Part shown: piece after piece, positions 20,128 to 31,450 of the stretch
Position numbering within the stretch: the stretch's first letter is position 1
Layout of the letters: each line of letters begins with the position of its first letter
Assembly: GCA_946902875.1 (NCBI GenBank)
Contig: OX336337.1
Coordinates: 1,488,001 to 1,552,000 of the forward strand
Direction: 5' to 3'
From: Nematopogon swammerdamellus
Lineage: Eukaryota; Arthropoda; Insecta; Lepidoptera; Adelidae
Length of the DNA stretch: 64,000 nt
Notes under the pieces: model-generated
Databases searched by the model: none
What the model saw: the letters and a program-made list of their open reading frames with translations, nothing else
Told to the model about the DNA's origin: nothing
Program-made: the position numbers and the translations under genes

Positions 20128-20294
20128 ACGGTCTAGCGGTCACCCACTCATCCACTGACCGCACCCATGTGTGCTTATTATCCGACCGACAGTCGACCGA
20201 CCGCACCACTGAGCTACCGAGGCTGACAAAAAATACAGAAATACAGAATATAATAGAAACTCTTTGTGTGCACAATAATTGAAAGAAGAGTAGT

Positions 20295-20400
20295 ACACGA
20301 CATGAAACAAGAAATAAAGGAGTGCGCAAAGGCGGACTTATCACTACAAGTGACTTCTTCCAGCAACCTTTGGGTGATGAGGAATAAAATACAGAGAAAG
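20295..20400 (-). mobile_element. LINE 3'-tail-like fragment
   Basis: AAAGGCGGACTTATCACTAC and CAGCAACCTTTGGGTG parallel 11650-11705. Confidence 0.4.
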
Positions 20401-20666
20401 AAGTATAATATATAAGGTAATTTATATTACATCCTATTCCTGTCAGGAATAGGTGCCATGCTATCCCTTAATTTTTGTATTTGTAATTTGTAAATTTAGA
20501 TTTGTATTTTGTGAAATTTTTTTTAGAAATAATTATGACTCGTACTATGTAGGCAGTGGAAAACACTTTTGTAAATGTAGACTAAGTGGACTTTAAAAAA
20601 AGTATCCAGCGAAGTTTCTTGCCAGTTCTTCTTCTTCTCTGTGATAGATAATCGAACTGGCAAAAT

Positions 20667-20900
20667 TCCCTTACCCCTTACTAGGTAGTAGGCTCAAATT
20701 GTAGCCGACTGGGTTGGTACCAACGTACTGGATGTTAGATGGCCGCATAGCAGCCTCGGTTGTGTTCTCCTCTAGTCCAGTATACAATCCAGGGAAGTCT
20801 CCGGTATGGCATCTACCTTCTCGGAGGTTATATTGGCTGGTCGGAGCATGTGCTTTGGATCCTCCGACGCAGCCACCCATACCGGATTACATAAAAAAAA
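20667..20900 (+). mobile_element. SINE family A lacking its head
   Basis: It starts within the central domain (CCCTTACTAGGTAGTAGGC) and ends CCGGATTACAT plus an A-run. A 5'-truncated copy. Confidence 0.82.
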
Positions 20901-21179
20901 TATTTAAATTTTAAATGTTAAAATATTACGAATCCGGGTGCAGTGGACTGTCTATGGATGATGAAATAAAGAATACTAGTCCGGGGCAAAGTTATGACGC
21001 CAACCGCAGAACTACAGCTTTCTACACTTTCCCACACTCAATAGTGAATTTCGTTGAAACCCCAATCCAACCGACAAGCATTGAAAACATATTTCGCAAA
21101 ATTGCGCGCGTGAGTACCGCGCGCGCTATACATAATTCAATGTTGCATTCGATAGATAAAGGTGACACCAACGAGTGTA

Positions 21180-21800
21180 TAATGTGTCCCTGGAGACGTG
21201 GCGTCGAGTGGCGCGCGACTGGCGGCGCGTGCGTCGCGCCACGAGCAAGTGTAATGGCGTCGTGTGAACTCACCCTTACGACTATGGGGGTTTCAATTCA
21301 ATTCAATTAAGGTGCAATGTTTCATGCACGGAGAAAATAGGTAGGAGTGGTCGCTAGCTGTCTAATTTCTAGTAAAACATTCGCCAGCGCGGGTAGCGGC
21401 TTCACGACTTCGTAGTTCATCAATTGTTTATTGTTGTTTATTGTTGTGTATTGTTTATTGTGGTTTATTGTTTTTATTGTCGTTTATTTTTTATTGATAA
21501 TTCGTATGGCAGTAAGAATGCACTCGAACTTGTCACAATTTATTCTATCCGGTTCGATTACACCCACGAAGAAGAACCAGCAAGAAACTTCGCAAGGATT
21601 TTTTTCTTTTTGTTTTTTATAAACAATTACAAGTGTTAGTAGTTATCCTAGCTAGTAGTCTTTTGCTGAGCCGCTGCCTATTTAAACAGTACACACATTA
21701 GTTTAGTGTAAAAAATGTGTGTGTAAAAAACAATATTTTATTCTTATTCTTATTCCATTTCGATAACGTATGCCCCCAGTTGGAGGCGACATACCCAGTT
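21180..21800. repeat. Dispersed repeat H, copy 1
   Basis: 21329-21412 (GCACGGAGAA, AGGAGTGGT, CTAATTTCTAGTAAAAC, CGCCAG, TAGCGG, CACGACT) parallels 47571-47664. TATGCCCCCAGTTGGAGGCG at 21770 parallels CTATGCCCCCACTTGGTGGCG at 47735. 21540-21600 (GGTTCGATTACACCCACGAA) is another shared module, also at 48150 and, reversed, at 63865. Coding content is not evident. Confidence 0.5.
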
Positions 21801-22084
21801 TGCTCAGACCGACTGTCCTCTCCCTATCTTCTACGTGGTTTCACGGCTACAGACAGCGCGAGAGAGCATTTTTAGTTAAGATTTCTGTGAAAATACGTAA
21901 CCCATGTTTTGTTTGATATAAAATTCAAGGACGTTACAAGCTATGCAAACCGAATACCTACTTAATTTTGTGAATGAAAAACAAAACCGTTAAAATCATT
22001 GACCCTGTTAGTGTATTGGAAATATAGAAATTAAATTAGTTCGTTACATAGAGAATTCGTATTTTATAAAAAAAAACTGCGCAG

Positions 22085-22400
22085 ACTCGGCCAGTTTCGG
22101 CCATACTCTCGCGGAATGCCCCTTTGTAGTCGACAGAAGAGTTCCTAGAACTGCACGATTCTCTAAATCGTTCTTCTGTCGCACTGCAAAGGTATGGAAC
22201 GGGCTTCCGGGGAATATCTTTCCCTACTCCTACAATCCACGGATCTTCAAATCGGGGGTTTTAATAAATAGCCTTTCCCCAGCGACATTAGTGCGCCTCC
22301 AAGCCGGACTGGCACCTCCTCGGATTGAAATTTTCTGCGCCTGTGAGGCTTCGACAACGGGCACAGCAACCCAGTTCGAAAGCAAAAAAAAATATTGAGG
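22085..22400 (+). mobile_element. LINE reverse transcriptase C-terminal relic
   Basis: The + frame reads RTARFSKSFFCRTAKVWNGL, then PGNIFPYSYNPRIFKSGV, the same C-terminal motif as the jockey-like copies but a different family. A stop follows at about 22398. Confidence 0.7.
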
Positions 22401-22929
22401 GAGTCTGCATGTACACATGCAGCCGTCAAACTTAGTTCGTGAATTTGATGTTGGCGCAGTTTGAAAAAATAAAATTTCGTAAGAGAAATTTTCAAATTTG
22501 GTAGCCCATATTGCCCCACCTAGGCTTCATGCAAGGTTTTGTTTCGATCGAATAAAGTTAAAACCATTGTCTGTTCGTTAGAGTTTGTCTCGATTATGCA
22601 GCGTTAGCGAGAGGTGTTTGAAGTTTGCGTGTTTTCGCATTTTTCAAAACATACCAACTTTAAGGGCTAATTTGGGCTAGAAGGGATGGAATTACAAAAT
22701 AAAAATGTATTACGTATTTAAAGTAGTTACATGGATCTTTGATCTGACATATTTAGAATTGTTGTACGTAGTCTGGTTGCTGAGTACTAAGCTTCGCAAT
22801 GTACAAAAAAAGTCTTAATTTTTTTTTAGTCGTAACCCCTTTCCCGAGCCCAAAGATGTTTCATCAAATTCACGTCAAAAATAAAATAAAAAAGACGACA
22901 CGCTCCGGACGGCCCACTGAACTGTCGAT

Positions 22930-23170
22930 CGAATGCTTTTTAACCGACTTAAAAAAAAGGAGGAGGTTCTCAATTCGGCTTTTTTTTTACGTTTGTCCCC
23001 TCATAACTTTCGACTGGGTGAACCGATTTTGAAAATTCTTTTTTTATTTGAAAGCTGGTGCTTCCCGTGTAGTCCCATTTTAATTTGGTCAAGGTCGGAA
23101 TGAAAAGCGAGGCGCCGAGTACATTAAAAGCAAAAAATTACTAAAAAAACTGTGAAATAAAAAACTATTT
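22930..23170. repeat. Dispersed noncoding repeat with CCGACTT...GGAGGAGGTTCTCAATTCGG motif
   Basis: GGAGGAGGTTCTCAATTCGG and TGGGTGAACCGATTTTG are typical of a widespread arthropod noncoding repeat. Related bits are at 661-700 and 35360-35400. Confidence 0.5.
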
Positions 23171-23335
23171 AACAAAATATAAAAACCGCCTTCAAAAATG
23201 TATGAAATAAAAAAAAATCGAACCCTAGAGTTGAAGGTGGTACTAAAGCAAGCAAAAATCACCCACCGCCTTCAACTCTAGGGTTCGATTTTTTTTTATT
23301 TCATACATTTTTAAAGGCGGTTTTTATATTTTGTT
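23171..23335. repeat. Long palindrome, arms of about 72 bp
   Basis: The left arm 23171-23242 (AACAAAATATAAAAACCGCC ... CCCTAGAGTTGAAGG) is matched by the right arm 23263-23335 with only one or two differences. The loop is about 20 nt. Confidence 0.9.
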
Positions 23336-23619
23336 ATTCCTATTTATATCCGGCTACATAGAGACAAACAACAATTGACTGTTTTCTGCTACACACGTTC
23401 CGGATATATCTCTGAAAGATCTGTCTGCCTCTTCCGTCAAAAGTGACGGATTTGCCTCTACGTGTATAGCCGGCTTTGATCATACATAATCCGTTCTCAC
23501 CAGTTCTCCAGTTATCCTTTGAAAGCTGCACGCTTGACTGCCACAAAACAAAAAAACCCAGCAAATATCGCTTACACCCTATTTTAATTACATTGTATTT
23601 TCCTCAATAGCAGTATTTT

Positions 23620-23815
23620 CCTGATGCCAGCGGCGGCTGCGACCGCCCGTCGCGCCCCGCGGGACTACCCCCTTCATTCTACCTCCCATCCCTTCCTACC
23701 TACCCAGATACCCTACCACCCCATCCACCCTTTTCTGAGATCAACCCCCGCCGCCACCGTAGTGACGTAGACGACCGCCTCTCCGCCGTCTCCTGGTGAC
23801 GTCACGTAAGCTGCA
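23620..23815. other. GC-rich patch, no gene recognised
   Basis: CGCCCGTCGCGCCCCGCGGG at 23645 and GTGACGTCACGT at 23797 (a CRE-like palindrome). Possibly regulatory. No open frame is convincing. Confidence 0.25.
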
Positions 23816-23909
23816 ATATTAATAAGAACTCCCGACCAGCAGCATCGTGGCTATTCTCTGTTAGTCCTCCTCTGTTAGTCCGTTAGTTGGTGCGCATCCT
23901 CGAACTACC

Positions 23910-24155
23910 GAGAATGCGCACAAACCGGTTCTGTGGGTATTTCATTAACAGAACCGGGAAAATGTGGAACGCACTCCCTGCTCATCTATTTCCTCCCAAG
24001 TACAGCCTGGGGTTTTTCAAAAGGGGCGTGAATAGGCTCCTGTCAGGCCGGCATGGCATTCGCAATCCCCGTGCATCGCAGAATGTCCATGGGCATCGTA
24101 AGTCACCTACTCTTAAGTGAAACGGTGCCACATGTCGCGTTTTCTATACTTAAAA
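23910..24155 (+). mobile_element. Jockey-like LINE 3' end
   Basis: The + frame: RMRTNRFCGYFINRTGKMWN, then ALPAHLFPPKYSLGFFKRGV, NRLLSGRHGIRNP, and a stop near 24120, followed by a 3' UTR ending in an A-run. Confidence 0.8.
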
Positions 24156-25108
24156 AAAGAAATTATAATTCATCGGCACTAGCGATTTCTCATGATCCGT
24201 CTCACTTACACCAATGGGCTTCTCAATGCGTCTAGGGAGAGGTAACTACGGCTATTGCTATTTTACAGGCTGATGACCGACATATGAACGTCCTGTGCTG
24301 ACTATTTGCAGCAGATAATTTTTGCCTATGACCGATCTACCGAGAGACCTTTGAGCACAATCACCCATTCAAGCTGTTTATGAAAAAATATCCTTTGATA
24401 TTAATTTGTTTGTCTTAAAATGATTTTGAGTGTCAAATATTTAAACAAAATATCTTAATAATATGTTCTGCTGAATTTATGAGACAAGGGGGGCATAGGT
24501 GCCAGCGTATTTGGCACTGTGGCGGAGTCGGCTGAGTTGTACAAAATATTTTACTTACAGGGAGCCAATATTTAAATAATTATTATAGACTCTATCTAAT
24601 CATGTAACTTTATACTTTAAACGTAAAGTCAATAAATAAGAAAAATTATTTTGACTGTAGGCGAGTTTTTGTCCGTCCTTTCTCAATTGGCAGATACAAA
24701 ATTATGTATAACGTGTGCCAATAGAATTTAAATGAAAATAAGAAAAAAAAATTTTTTTTTTCCACTAAAAATCTTGTAGACAAATACTTACAGAATGAAA
24801 GAGGCTGCGTCGCACAGTGCTAATCGGATAATGCATCCGTTATTGTCTGCCTCCGCCGCCGCGTCACCCACTAATTTGATAAGCTCGCGCACATGGTGCC
24901 GCCCGCGCGCCCTACAACGAATGCGAACTTGCTAACCCTAGTTAGGTACAGAGCGCGCCCACTACTTCGAAGGATACTATCCACTGATTGAAATAGTTCC
25001 ATTCAAAATGACACAAAAATATAAGTAGTAATATAATATAAGTTAAACTGAAGTATTATTTTTTCCCCCTTCAGCATTACATTATGGCATTATTAAAACT
25101 TTGAAACA
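24156..25108. other. AT-rich stretch, no gene recognised
   Basis: Only short frames. The GC-richer 24800-24960 has no recognised motif. Confidence 0.45.
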
Positions 25109-25755
25109 TTTTTTTTGTTTTATGGAAACTGACGCGGTTGGCTACATCACCTACACATCCGTGATGTTAGCCCATAACACGGGTGAACTAGGTGCCATGT
25201 CAGTGCTTCAGATTCAGATTCAGATATTTATTTCGCCATAAAGAACACACAACAATAACAATATTTCATTGAGACATATGCATATTCAGTGAATTATGAG
25301 AGTCAGCAGAATTTTTATTTACAGTAAGAAAAAAAATCACTTAACTTATAAAATGGATTGTCTAAGAGAAATATTTTCAGCTGACTCTGGAACACATTGT
25401 CACTATTTATTGATTTTATGGTATCAGGAACATTTTCGTACAATTTGGGTCCAATCACGTCAGGGTCTTTTTCAGCCATCGCCGATTTGTGCGCAACAGA
25501 TTTTAAGCGCTCTGAATTACGGGTGTTATAATTGTGACTTGCGCCATTAAACTCAAAAGAATTAATGTTCTTGCGTACATATACCACTACTTCATATATA
25601 TATAGAGAGCACACAGAATACCAAAAGATTTGAAAAAGTCTTTACAAGATGTTGTTCGCGGTACACTGGCTAATAACCTTCCCTTTGGTCGTGCCGGCTA
25701 CACTTAACTGGACGGAAAACACAAACTGTTTATATAGCCGTTTCGATATTGGTCT
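25109..25755 (-). mobile_element. SINE family B copy interrupted by a LINE
   Basis: The reversed B tail runs from 25109 to ...ATGTCAGTGCTT at 25208. The next part of B (CCCTTTGGTCGTGCCGGC) resumes at 25680 and fades at about 25746. Confidence 0.8.
25209..25677 (-). mobile_element. LINE 3' end with GAATCT-repeat tail
   Basis: On the - strand an open frame (25614-25315) reads NYNTRNSERLKSVAHKSAMA, then GPKLYENVPDTIKS and FLLDNPFYKLSDFF, a C-terminal reverse-transcriptase signature (NTR ... G.KLYN.LP ... FY...EF) unlike the jockey-like copies. Its 3' end is a short GAATCT repeat rather than poly-A. A tail fragment of the same family lies at 30247-30340. Confidence 0.75.
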
Positions 25756-26488
25756 TTTGTAAATAACAATCAAAGAAATAACAACAAGGAAATAATAAAT
25801 AAAACACACATTTACGCAATTACAGAAGAGGAAGAAAAAAAGACTGGACACAGCCTATGCTGAATCTAGTGAAGAGTTCACTAGACTCAGCGCTGTATTT
25901 AAATCCAGCCCATGAACAATTGAAATATTAACAAATTGAGTGGCACACAACTTTCCGTTCAAGCTTACAATATTTTAATGGTAAGTGAAATACAATTGTT
26001 TAGACAGATTAAGATATTATATAGGTACTAAAGAATAAATAGTGTTGCTTGTACATACATATTATACCTTTCTTTTGAGATACATTTCCTAAAGAAATAC
26101 ATATAACATATACGAAATAGTAAAAAACACATACAATGAGGTAGGCAGACTTAATTGAGACGCCCACTTCGTTACGACACAGATTATATTGTATGTGAAT
26201 CTATCACATAGCGTTAATTCTGACACTAAGTGGAAGTTGAAAGCTAGTAAACTTGGCTAGCGTAGCCGATAGGACTTCTCACTGGTGATATAATGCCTTC
26301 CTAGCTTTAAAACTATAAGCTTTTAAAATAATAGAACACTTTATTGCACATAGTAATATAAATACACAGAGTAAAATGTATTAAGTAATCTTAAACAATA
26401 TCCAAGACATTTGTTTCACCTCAATTTATCGAAAATACAGTTTGAGAGCAAGATTAACAATTTTACTGACTACAAACACTTAGCGCGT
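25756..26488. other. AT-rich stretch with LINE-tail-like pieces
   Basis: TTGAGAGCAAGATTAACAAT at 26443 recurs reversed at 63740, so part of this is a dispersed repeat 3' end. A near-perfect hairpin (TGAATCTAGTGAA / TTCACTAGACTCA) lies at 25859-25892. No gene seen. Confidence 0.4.
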
Positions 26489-26611
26489 CTTGCACCAACA
26501 CGAGTTTAAAGTTAAGTAGCGAGTTATGGATTTAAATGCGGTTCATACATACAACGGGTGCTAGTTTAACGAGTTAAACTGGTTTATATATTGAATTTGT
26601 GTTGGTGCAAG
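26489..26611. mobile_element. Small TIR element, about 123 bp
   Basis: CTTGCACCAACAC at the left and GTGTTGGTGCAAG at the right are perfect inverted ends. The interior also pairs partly (GAGTTTAA / TTAAACTGG). Confidence 0.65.
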
Positions 26612-26815
26612 TGGGCCTTAGTAATTAAGTGCATGAGGCGAGGCATGAGGTGTAAAAATCCTTCGTCAAATATTGATGAATACGTAATTTGTATCAACTC
26701 ACTAATGGTAGTACATTTCGCATACTACAATGTAAACTAATTGTAAAAATATTAAGATACGAACATAAAAAAACTAAACAGGGAAGCACGCAAGTGACCA
26801 TACATACAAAAAACA

Positions 26816-27101
26816 CGGTCTAGTGCGAGTCAGATTCAAGCACGAAGGTCTCCGCACCACAAAAAAAAATTGTCGGAAAATCTCGTTTCTTGTATGTGGG
26901 CGGGCCATGGGTTTTTTGTACTTTTTTTATTATTTCTTGTTATATTCGCCATAACGACAAATATTCTGTGAAAATTTCAACCAGCTTGATATACAAATAT
27001 GGTATACGGCTATGATATACGAAAGATACGACAGACAGACAGACAGACGGCGTAGGCTTAGTAAAAGGGTCCCGTACGACGAATACGGAACCCTAAAAAA
27101 A
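26816..27101 (+). mobile_element. Family G element, degraded
   Basis: AGTGCGAGTCAGATTCAAGC at the left and GAATACGGAACCCTAAAAA at the right, with a CAGACAGACAGACAGACGG tract. Confidence 0.7.
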
Positions 27102-27289
27102 CGACAAGAAATACAATGGTAAACAGGGAAGCATGCAAGTGATCATACTTTATAAAAAATAATTATGTAATTAATATTGTGAATGGCTGTATGTTTCCTT
27201 CAAAAGATACATTTAAAAAAGTTGCCAAAAGTGTACATTTAATCAAACGCCAATTGATTCGCATGCGTTGTATCACACTAGCAAACGGC

Positions 27290-27480
27290 AACACGCGGGC
27301 GCGCTCTTCTCGTGTCGAGGCCTGCTGCTACTCCCCGCTTTAGTCTCACCCCCCGCCTCCCCGCCCCGCTCCGCCCCGCGCCAATCAACCAAGTAACTAT
27401 TCATGTCGGCCGAGCAGCGCTGGCTCCCGGTCTGAGTCGACGAGTACGCCGCGCGACTTTGTGTACGCCTTCGATGCACT
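27290..27480. other. GC-rich patch, possible regulatory island
   Basis: Contains CCGCCCCGCTCCGCCCCGCG next to a CCAAT motif (GCCAATCAACC, 27391-27401). No coding sequence is recognised. Confidence 0.3.
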
Positions 27481-27585
27481 TGTGACTTGTGCAATGATTG
27501 TTGCAAGGTCTGGCGGGACTGCGCAGCTCATTGTATCTCAAGTCATAAATTGTCTGGCGACGCCCATGGACATTTGACTTTTAAC

Positions 27586-27703
27586 TAATATGGTGCATTT
27601 CATAACAATTAACACGCCATAGATGGCGTGAGTGGCGCTAACCATGACATGGAGATAAGGAACCCTTGGTGCGCGAGTTCGACTCGCACTTGGCCGGTTT
27701 TTT
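27586..27703 (-). mobile_element. Family G, tRNA-like end only
   Basis: GCGCGAGTTCGACTCGCACT then TGGCCGGTTTTTT at the right is the G head in reverse orientation. The rest is missing. Confidence 0.7.
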
Positions 27704-27809
27704 CATAACTCATAACTCTGTCATAATTCTTAAATTAATTCTGGAACATAATGTTGCCTGAAGTCCGACAACGAAATTTTATTTGTCGCGTTGACCCAAC
27801 AATCAGCAG

Positions 27810-28010
27810 ATGATCAGAGATTCCCACGCCGCCCGCCGCCGCCACAGTCCTGCAGAGCCTGCGAGTGAAGGCTCTACAAACAGCGACCTACGACGTCGCC
27901 TGCTCGGGCCCGCCCCCGCCCGCCCCCGCCCGAGACAGTAACGAGATTAGCAGCGAGGGACGGAGGAGGCCTCGACCGGCAAATACTACCCACCCGGATC
28001 GAGTTAGAAG
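27810..28010. other. GC-rich patch, no gene recognised
   Basis: CCCGCCCCCGCCCGCCCCCG at about 27910 and short CpG-rich flanks. No convincing frame or splice pair. Confidence 0.25.
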
Positions 28011-28092
28011 TAGATAGATCTTAGAAATATTGACAATAATACAAGGTAACAATAATTTACAATGATGATTGTTATTTAATTTGGAAAATCAT

Positions 28093-28725
28093 TAAGGCGC
28101 GTAGTAACGCCAACGGCGTAGTTTTCATTTGGTTTTTTTTGACGTGAATACGTCTTTAAATTTTCTTCCATAGTGGGAGCCAATCCAGAAAACTGATGAT
28201 AACAAAATCGGGAGATACAGTTTGGTGTTGCAGCTTCATATCCAATCATCTACATCCAACATTTAAATACACCACTCGATAGCTAAAGGATCAAAGAATT
28301 CGTTACGTAATACGATCTAGGAAAATATTACCCGTTACTAACACGTATTCACGTAAAACACACGGCCGTGTCCACGACACAGCCACATCCCGATTTTTTT
28401 TCATAAATTACGATCCTTTGACATTAGAACTTTGAAAAGCGTGTGAACGATAGATATTACAAATGTGGTCATTTTGCTATAAAAATTTCATCAAAATTCT
28501 CTTTAGTTTCTGAGATCAAGTATTCAAAGTTCACGAGGAAGAAAAATCTACATTTGGTTACGGTATAGTTTGTATAGAAAATGATAAAATTTTACAACCA
28601 AAAACGTCTGATCCATAGACAAAGAATTGTTCTATATTTTTCAGTGTTTTAGCCTTTAAATTGGTCTAGTTTTCAGGGGCTACTTCTTCAAAAATCCACA
28701 TGACGTGACGTTACTACGCGCCTTA
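28093..28725. mobile_element. TIR element, about 633 bp
   Basis: TAAGGCGCGTAGTAACG at the left is perfectly inverted as CGTTACTACGCGCCTTA at the right. Flanking TTA suggests a TTAA-type target. The interior has no transposase. Confidence 0.75.
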
Positions 28726-28747
28726 GCAAATTGAAATTTGGATTATT

Positions 28748-28931
28748 GGGTTGATACCATCGTACTGAATGAAAGGTCGGTCGAAACGGCTATGTAAATA
28801 ATTCCTGTTTTACGTCCAGTGCGGCCGGCACGAGGGAAATCACTAACATGGTCACGAAGTTGTTATGGACGGACGGTATCAAAGATGTTGTAGGTCATGT
28901 AGGCAACCATGTTACTTTCCATAAAAAAAAA
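28748..28931 (+). mobile_element. SINE family B, 5'-truncated
   Basis: It begins in the central domain (GATACCATCGTACTGAATG) and ends CTTTCCAT plus an A-run. Confidence 0.75.
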
Positions 28932-29085
28932 TTTATGATGTGCGTATTATTAAGAAATAAGCAATTAATAAAACTATATTTACCAAACTACAATGTGTTA
29001 AATCTACAGAAAAAAAATACGAAAAAAAAATTTGGGTACAAGTAAAAAAGACCCCACCAGGTGGTAAAACCTCAGAGGCAATCAG

Positions 29086-29600
29086 TGATTCCGTGCGAAT
29101 TGAGACTGGAGAAAACACTTTAGAGAGAGGCGTATGTCCAGCAGTGGACGCACAAACACCGACTGACTGGTTGTGCCTAAATTTAATTGGTCGTTACTAC
29201 TCGTATTTATAATTCTACGGAACATTATGTCACTTGAGGTGTAACCTGAAAGTCAGCATAATATGTCCGTAATTTTGGGGAGGAACAACACTGTGAGGAA
29301 AGTATTCTATACTGCACACAAAACGGTGCTAAAATGTGAATTGATGTCTGATTTTAAGCTCAAGTGGCAGTGGGCTTGGCACGTCAGCCGAAGAGACGAC
29401 GACCGCGTTGGAGTAACCGTGTCCTACACTGGCGGCCGTGGACAGAAAAAAGGAGTGTGGGAATACCACCCGCCATGTGGGACGACAACATCAAGTACAA
29501 AGCCGCGGAGTGGTTCCGTACCGCTGAAGGCCGGGAGGACTGGAAATTGGACCAGGTGTATATTCAGCAGTAGACGCTTACACACGGACTGACTGACTAA
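29086..29600 (+). mobile_element. RTE-like LINE C-terminal relics (two pieces)
   Basis: 29265-29600 in the + strand gives WQWAWHVSRRDDDR, then ATA-rich frames containing GGRGQKKGV and WFRTAEGREDWKLDQVYIQQ, the conserved end of RTE-type reverse transcriptases (GHV.RR ... GRPP.RW.DD ... W...GEAYVQQWT). A short second copy of the end lies at 29130-29165. Frames are broken. Confidence 0.75.
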
Positions 29601-29865
29601 CTGACTTACTGAAATTGAATTACACACTGTAAAAAATCTTCATCCGGGAAGTTCATCACGACTCTTAGCTCAACGTCCATCCGGCATAACAGCCCTGACC
29701 GCCAGATTCTGATTAACTCAGCTGCTTCAAACGTTCAACTCTGTCATCCACCGCGAGAGAACCCACTCCCCTCCCCCCGGCAGCCCCGCCCCCACCGATC
29801 CCGCTCGTGCTCCGCTGCCGCCCCACAAGTCACCAGCGCGTGAGGTCGTCTCACCTGTACTTATA

Positions 29866-30190
29866 CTGCTTGACTTGAGACAAACAGGTGAAATTATTCT
29901 GTACACTGCTTGAATTGAGACAAACAGGTGAAATTATTCTGTATACTGCTTGACTTGAGACAAACAGGTGAAATTATTCTATATATTGCTTGAATTGAGA
30001 CAAACAGGTGAAATTATTCTGTATACTGCTTGACTTGAGACAAAGAGGTGAAATTATTCTGTATACTGCTTGACTTGAGACAAACAGGTGAAATTATTCT
30101 GTATACTGCTTGACTTGAGACAAAGAGGTGAAATTATTCTGTATACTGCTTGACTTGAGACAAACAGGTGATATTATTCTGGACACTAGA
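29866..30190 (+). repeat. 40-bp tandem repeat, eight units
   Basis: The unit GTATACTGCTTGACTTGAGA continues CAAACAGGTGAAATTATTCT. Units differ only at a few sites (for example CAAAG for CAAAC). Confidence 0.95.
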
Positions 30191-30246
30191 AGAAGACTTT
30201 GAACTGAACAAACTAATGTTTTTTTGTAGTTAACATGATACATTAC

Positions 30247-30345
30247 AGATTGAGATTCAGATATTTATTTACCCATGAAGAACACACACTTAACAATATT
30301 TCATTGAAACATAATATGTATATTCATGCATATTATGCATATTCA
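30247..30345 (-). mobile_element. LINE 3' tail fragment
   Basis: ATTCAGATATTTATTTACCC and AGAACACACACTTAACAATA match the tail of the LINE at 25209. Confidence 0.6.
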
Positions 30346-30540
30346 GTATGGTTCGTCATAATTTTTTTTTTGTCATGTTCCGTTCATCAGTTCAATCTAT
30401 AAGGAAGAACCGGGTAAGAACCCTTAAAGCTTTTTAAAAATATACTATGTCTAAGTAAAAAAGGAAGAAAGCAGAAAAGATTTCTAAAAATCATCAATTT
30501 GGTTTTAGTATGTATTATACATAGAGTCGACAAACTCAGT

Positions 30541-30875
30541 CGGCGTGTAACTGTAGGTCCCTTACCTTGCCCCTTACTAGGTGGTAGGCTCAAATTGTAG
30601 CCGACTGGGTTGGTACCACCGTACTGGATGTAAGATGGCCGCATAGCAGGCCCGGTTCTCCTCTAGTCTAGTATAGCCAGCAATTCAGAGAAGTCTCCGG
30701 TATGGAACCTAGCTTCTCGGAGGTGATATTGGCTGGCCGGAGCATGCGCTTTGGCCCCTCCGACTCGGCCGTACCGGATTACATACAAAAAAGGTGTAAG
30801 TATGCACGTAATTTTTTTCCGTCAGAACCTTTGCGGCCGGATTCGAACCGTGAGATCGCAAGAGTTCGACCCGAG
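30541..30875. mobile_element. SINE family A body (+) followed by an A head in reverse (-)
   Basis: 30541-30792 is a headless A copy ending TACCGGATTACATACAAAAAA. 30793-30875 is the A head in opposite orientation (ATGCACGTAATTTTTTTCCG, GGCCGGATTCGAACC). Two insertions or an inversion. Confidence 0.65.
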
Positions 30876-30879
30876 ACCG

Positions 30880-31270
30880 CGCCGACCGCCCGACACTTCA
30901 GTAAACAAAGCACCTCGCAAACTGTATACGCAGTGAATATATTCCATGACAAGTTGGACCCATCTCGCGACTCTCCGACACCCCGTCTAAGGTCAAAATC
31001 CACCCCGGCCCAAGATTACCCCGGCGCTCGCTATCCGTCTTACCCCCGCGCCGCCCGCGGGGGTGTAGCGGAGCGCGCGGGGGAGGGCGCGGCGACGGGG
31101 TACAGCGAACATCTGCGTCCCGGGTGATTGATGACGTCGTCCGTCAGCGCGGAGGCATCAGCATCATTGTTCGCTGACAGGAGACAATTTGTAAGGCGGA
31201 GCGCCTGGGCGGCGGGACGCCTCGCTTGCAGCGCCCTGAAAAATGAGAACGGAGCACTTCAGACTGCGGA
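30880..31270. other. CpG-rich island, no gene recognised
   Basis: GC-rich with CCCGCGCCGCCCGCGGGGGT near 31045. The + frame from 30702 runs through the SINE and is not a gene. Possible promoter. Confidence 0.3.
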
Positions 31271-31450
31271 CCTGGGGGCAGTGTGTCTGGTCATATTTTA
31301 ATGCCAGATTTCTGACAACATTCTCACAAAAAGTCGCCTTTGATTTATGAGCAGATTTCGCCTCCCGCTCGCGTTCCAAATTTGAATTCGCATATCTTCA
31401 TCGAGTGAACCGATTGGGATGAAATTGAAACGATTTTTTGACCCGAGTTG

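Larger units (their letters stand above)
19581..20227 (-). mobile_element. SINE family B copy interrupted twice
   Basis: The reversed B tail begins at 19581. The central domain reaches AAGGTAAGAAGG at 19777 and resumes at about 19973. The 5S-like and tRNA-like parts follow at 20128-20227 (GCACCACTGAGCTACCGAGG). The gaps are filled by a LINE 3' end (19781-19972) and a small insert (20026-20127). Confidence 0.75.

Noticed and set aside
21424..21640. Overlapping frames of Val, Tyr, Cys and Phe repeats
   Set aside because: They translate a TTGTTTATTG simple-sequence stretch, not a gene.
29866..30190. Regular 40-bp repeats resembling a CRISPR array
   Set aside because: The units are contiguous and nearly identical with no unique spacers, and the context is an animal genome.
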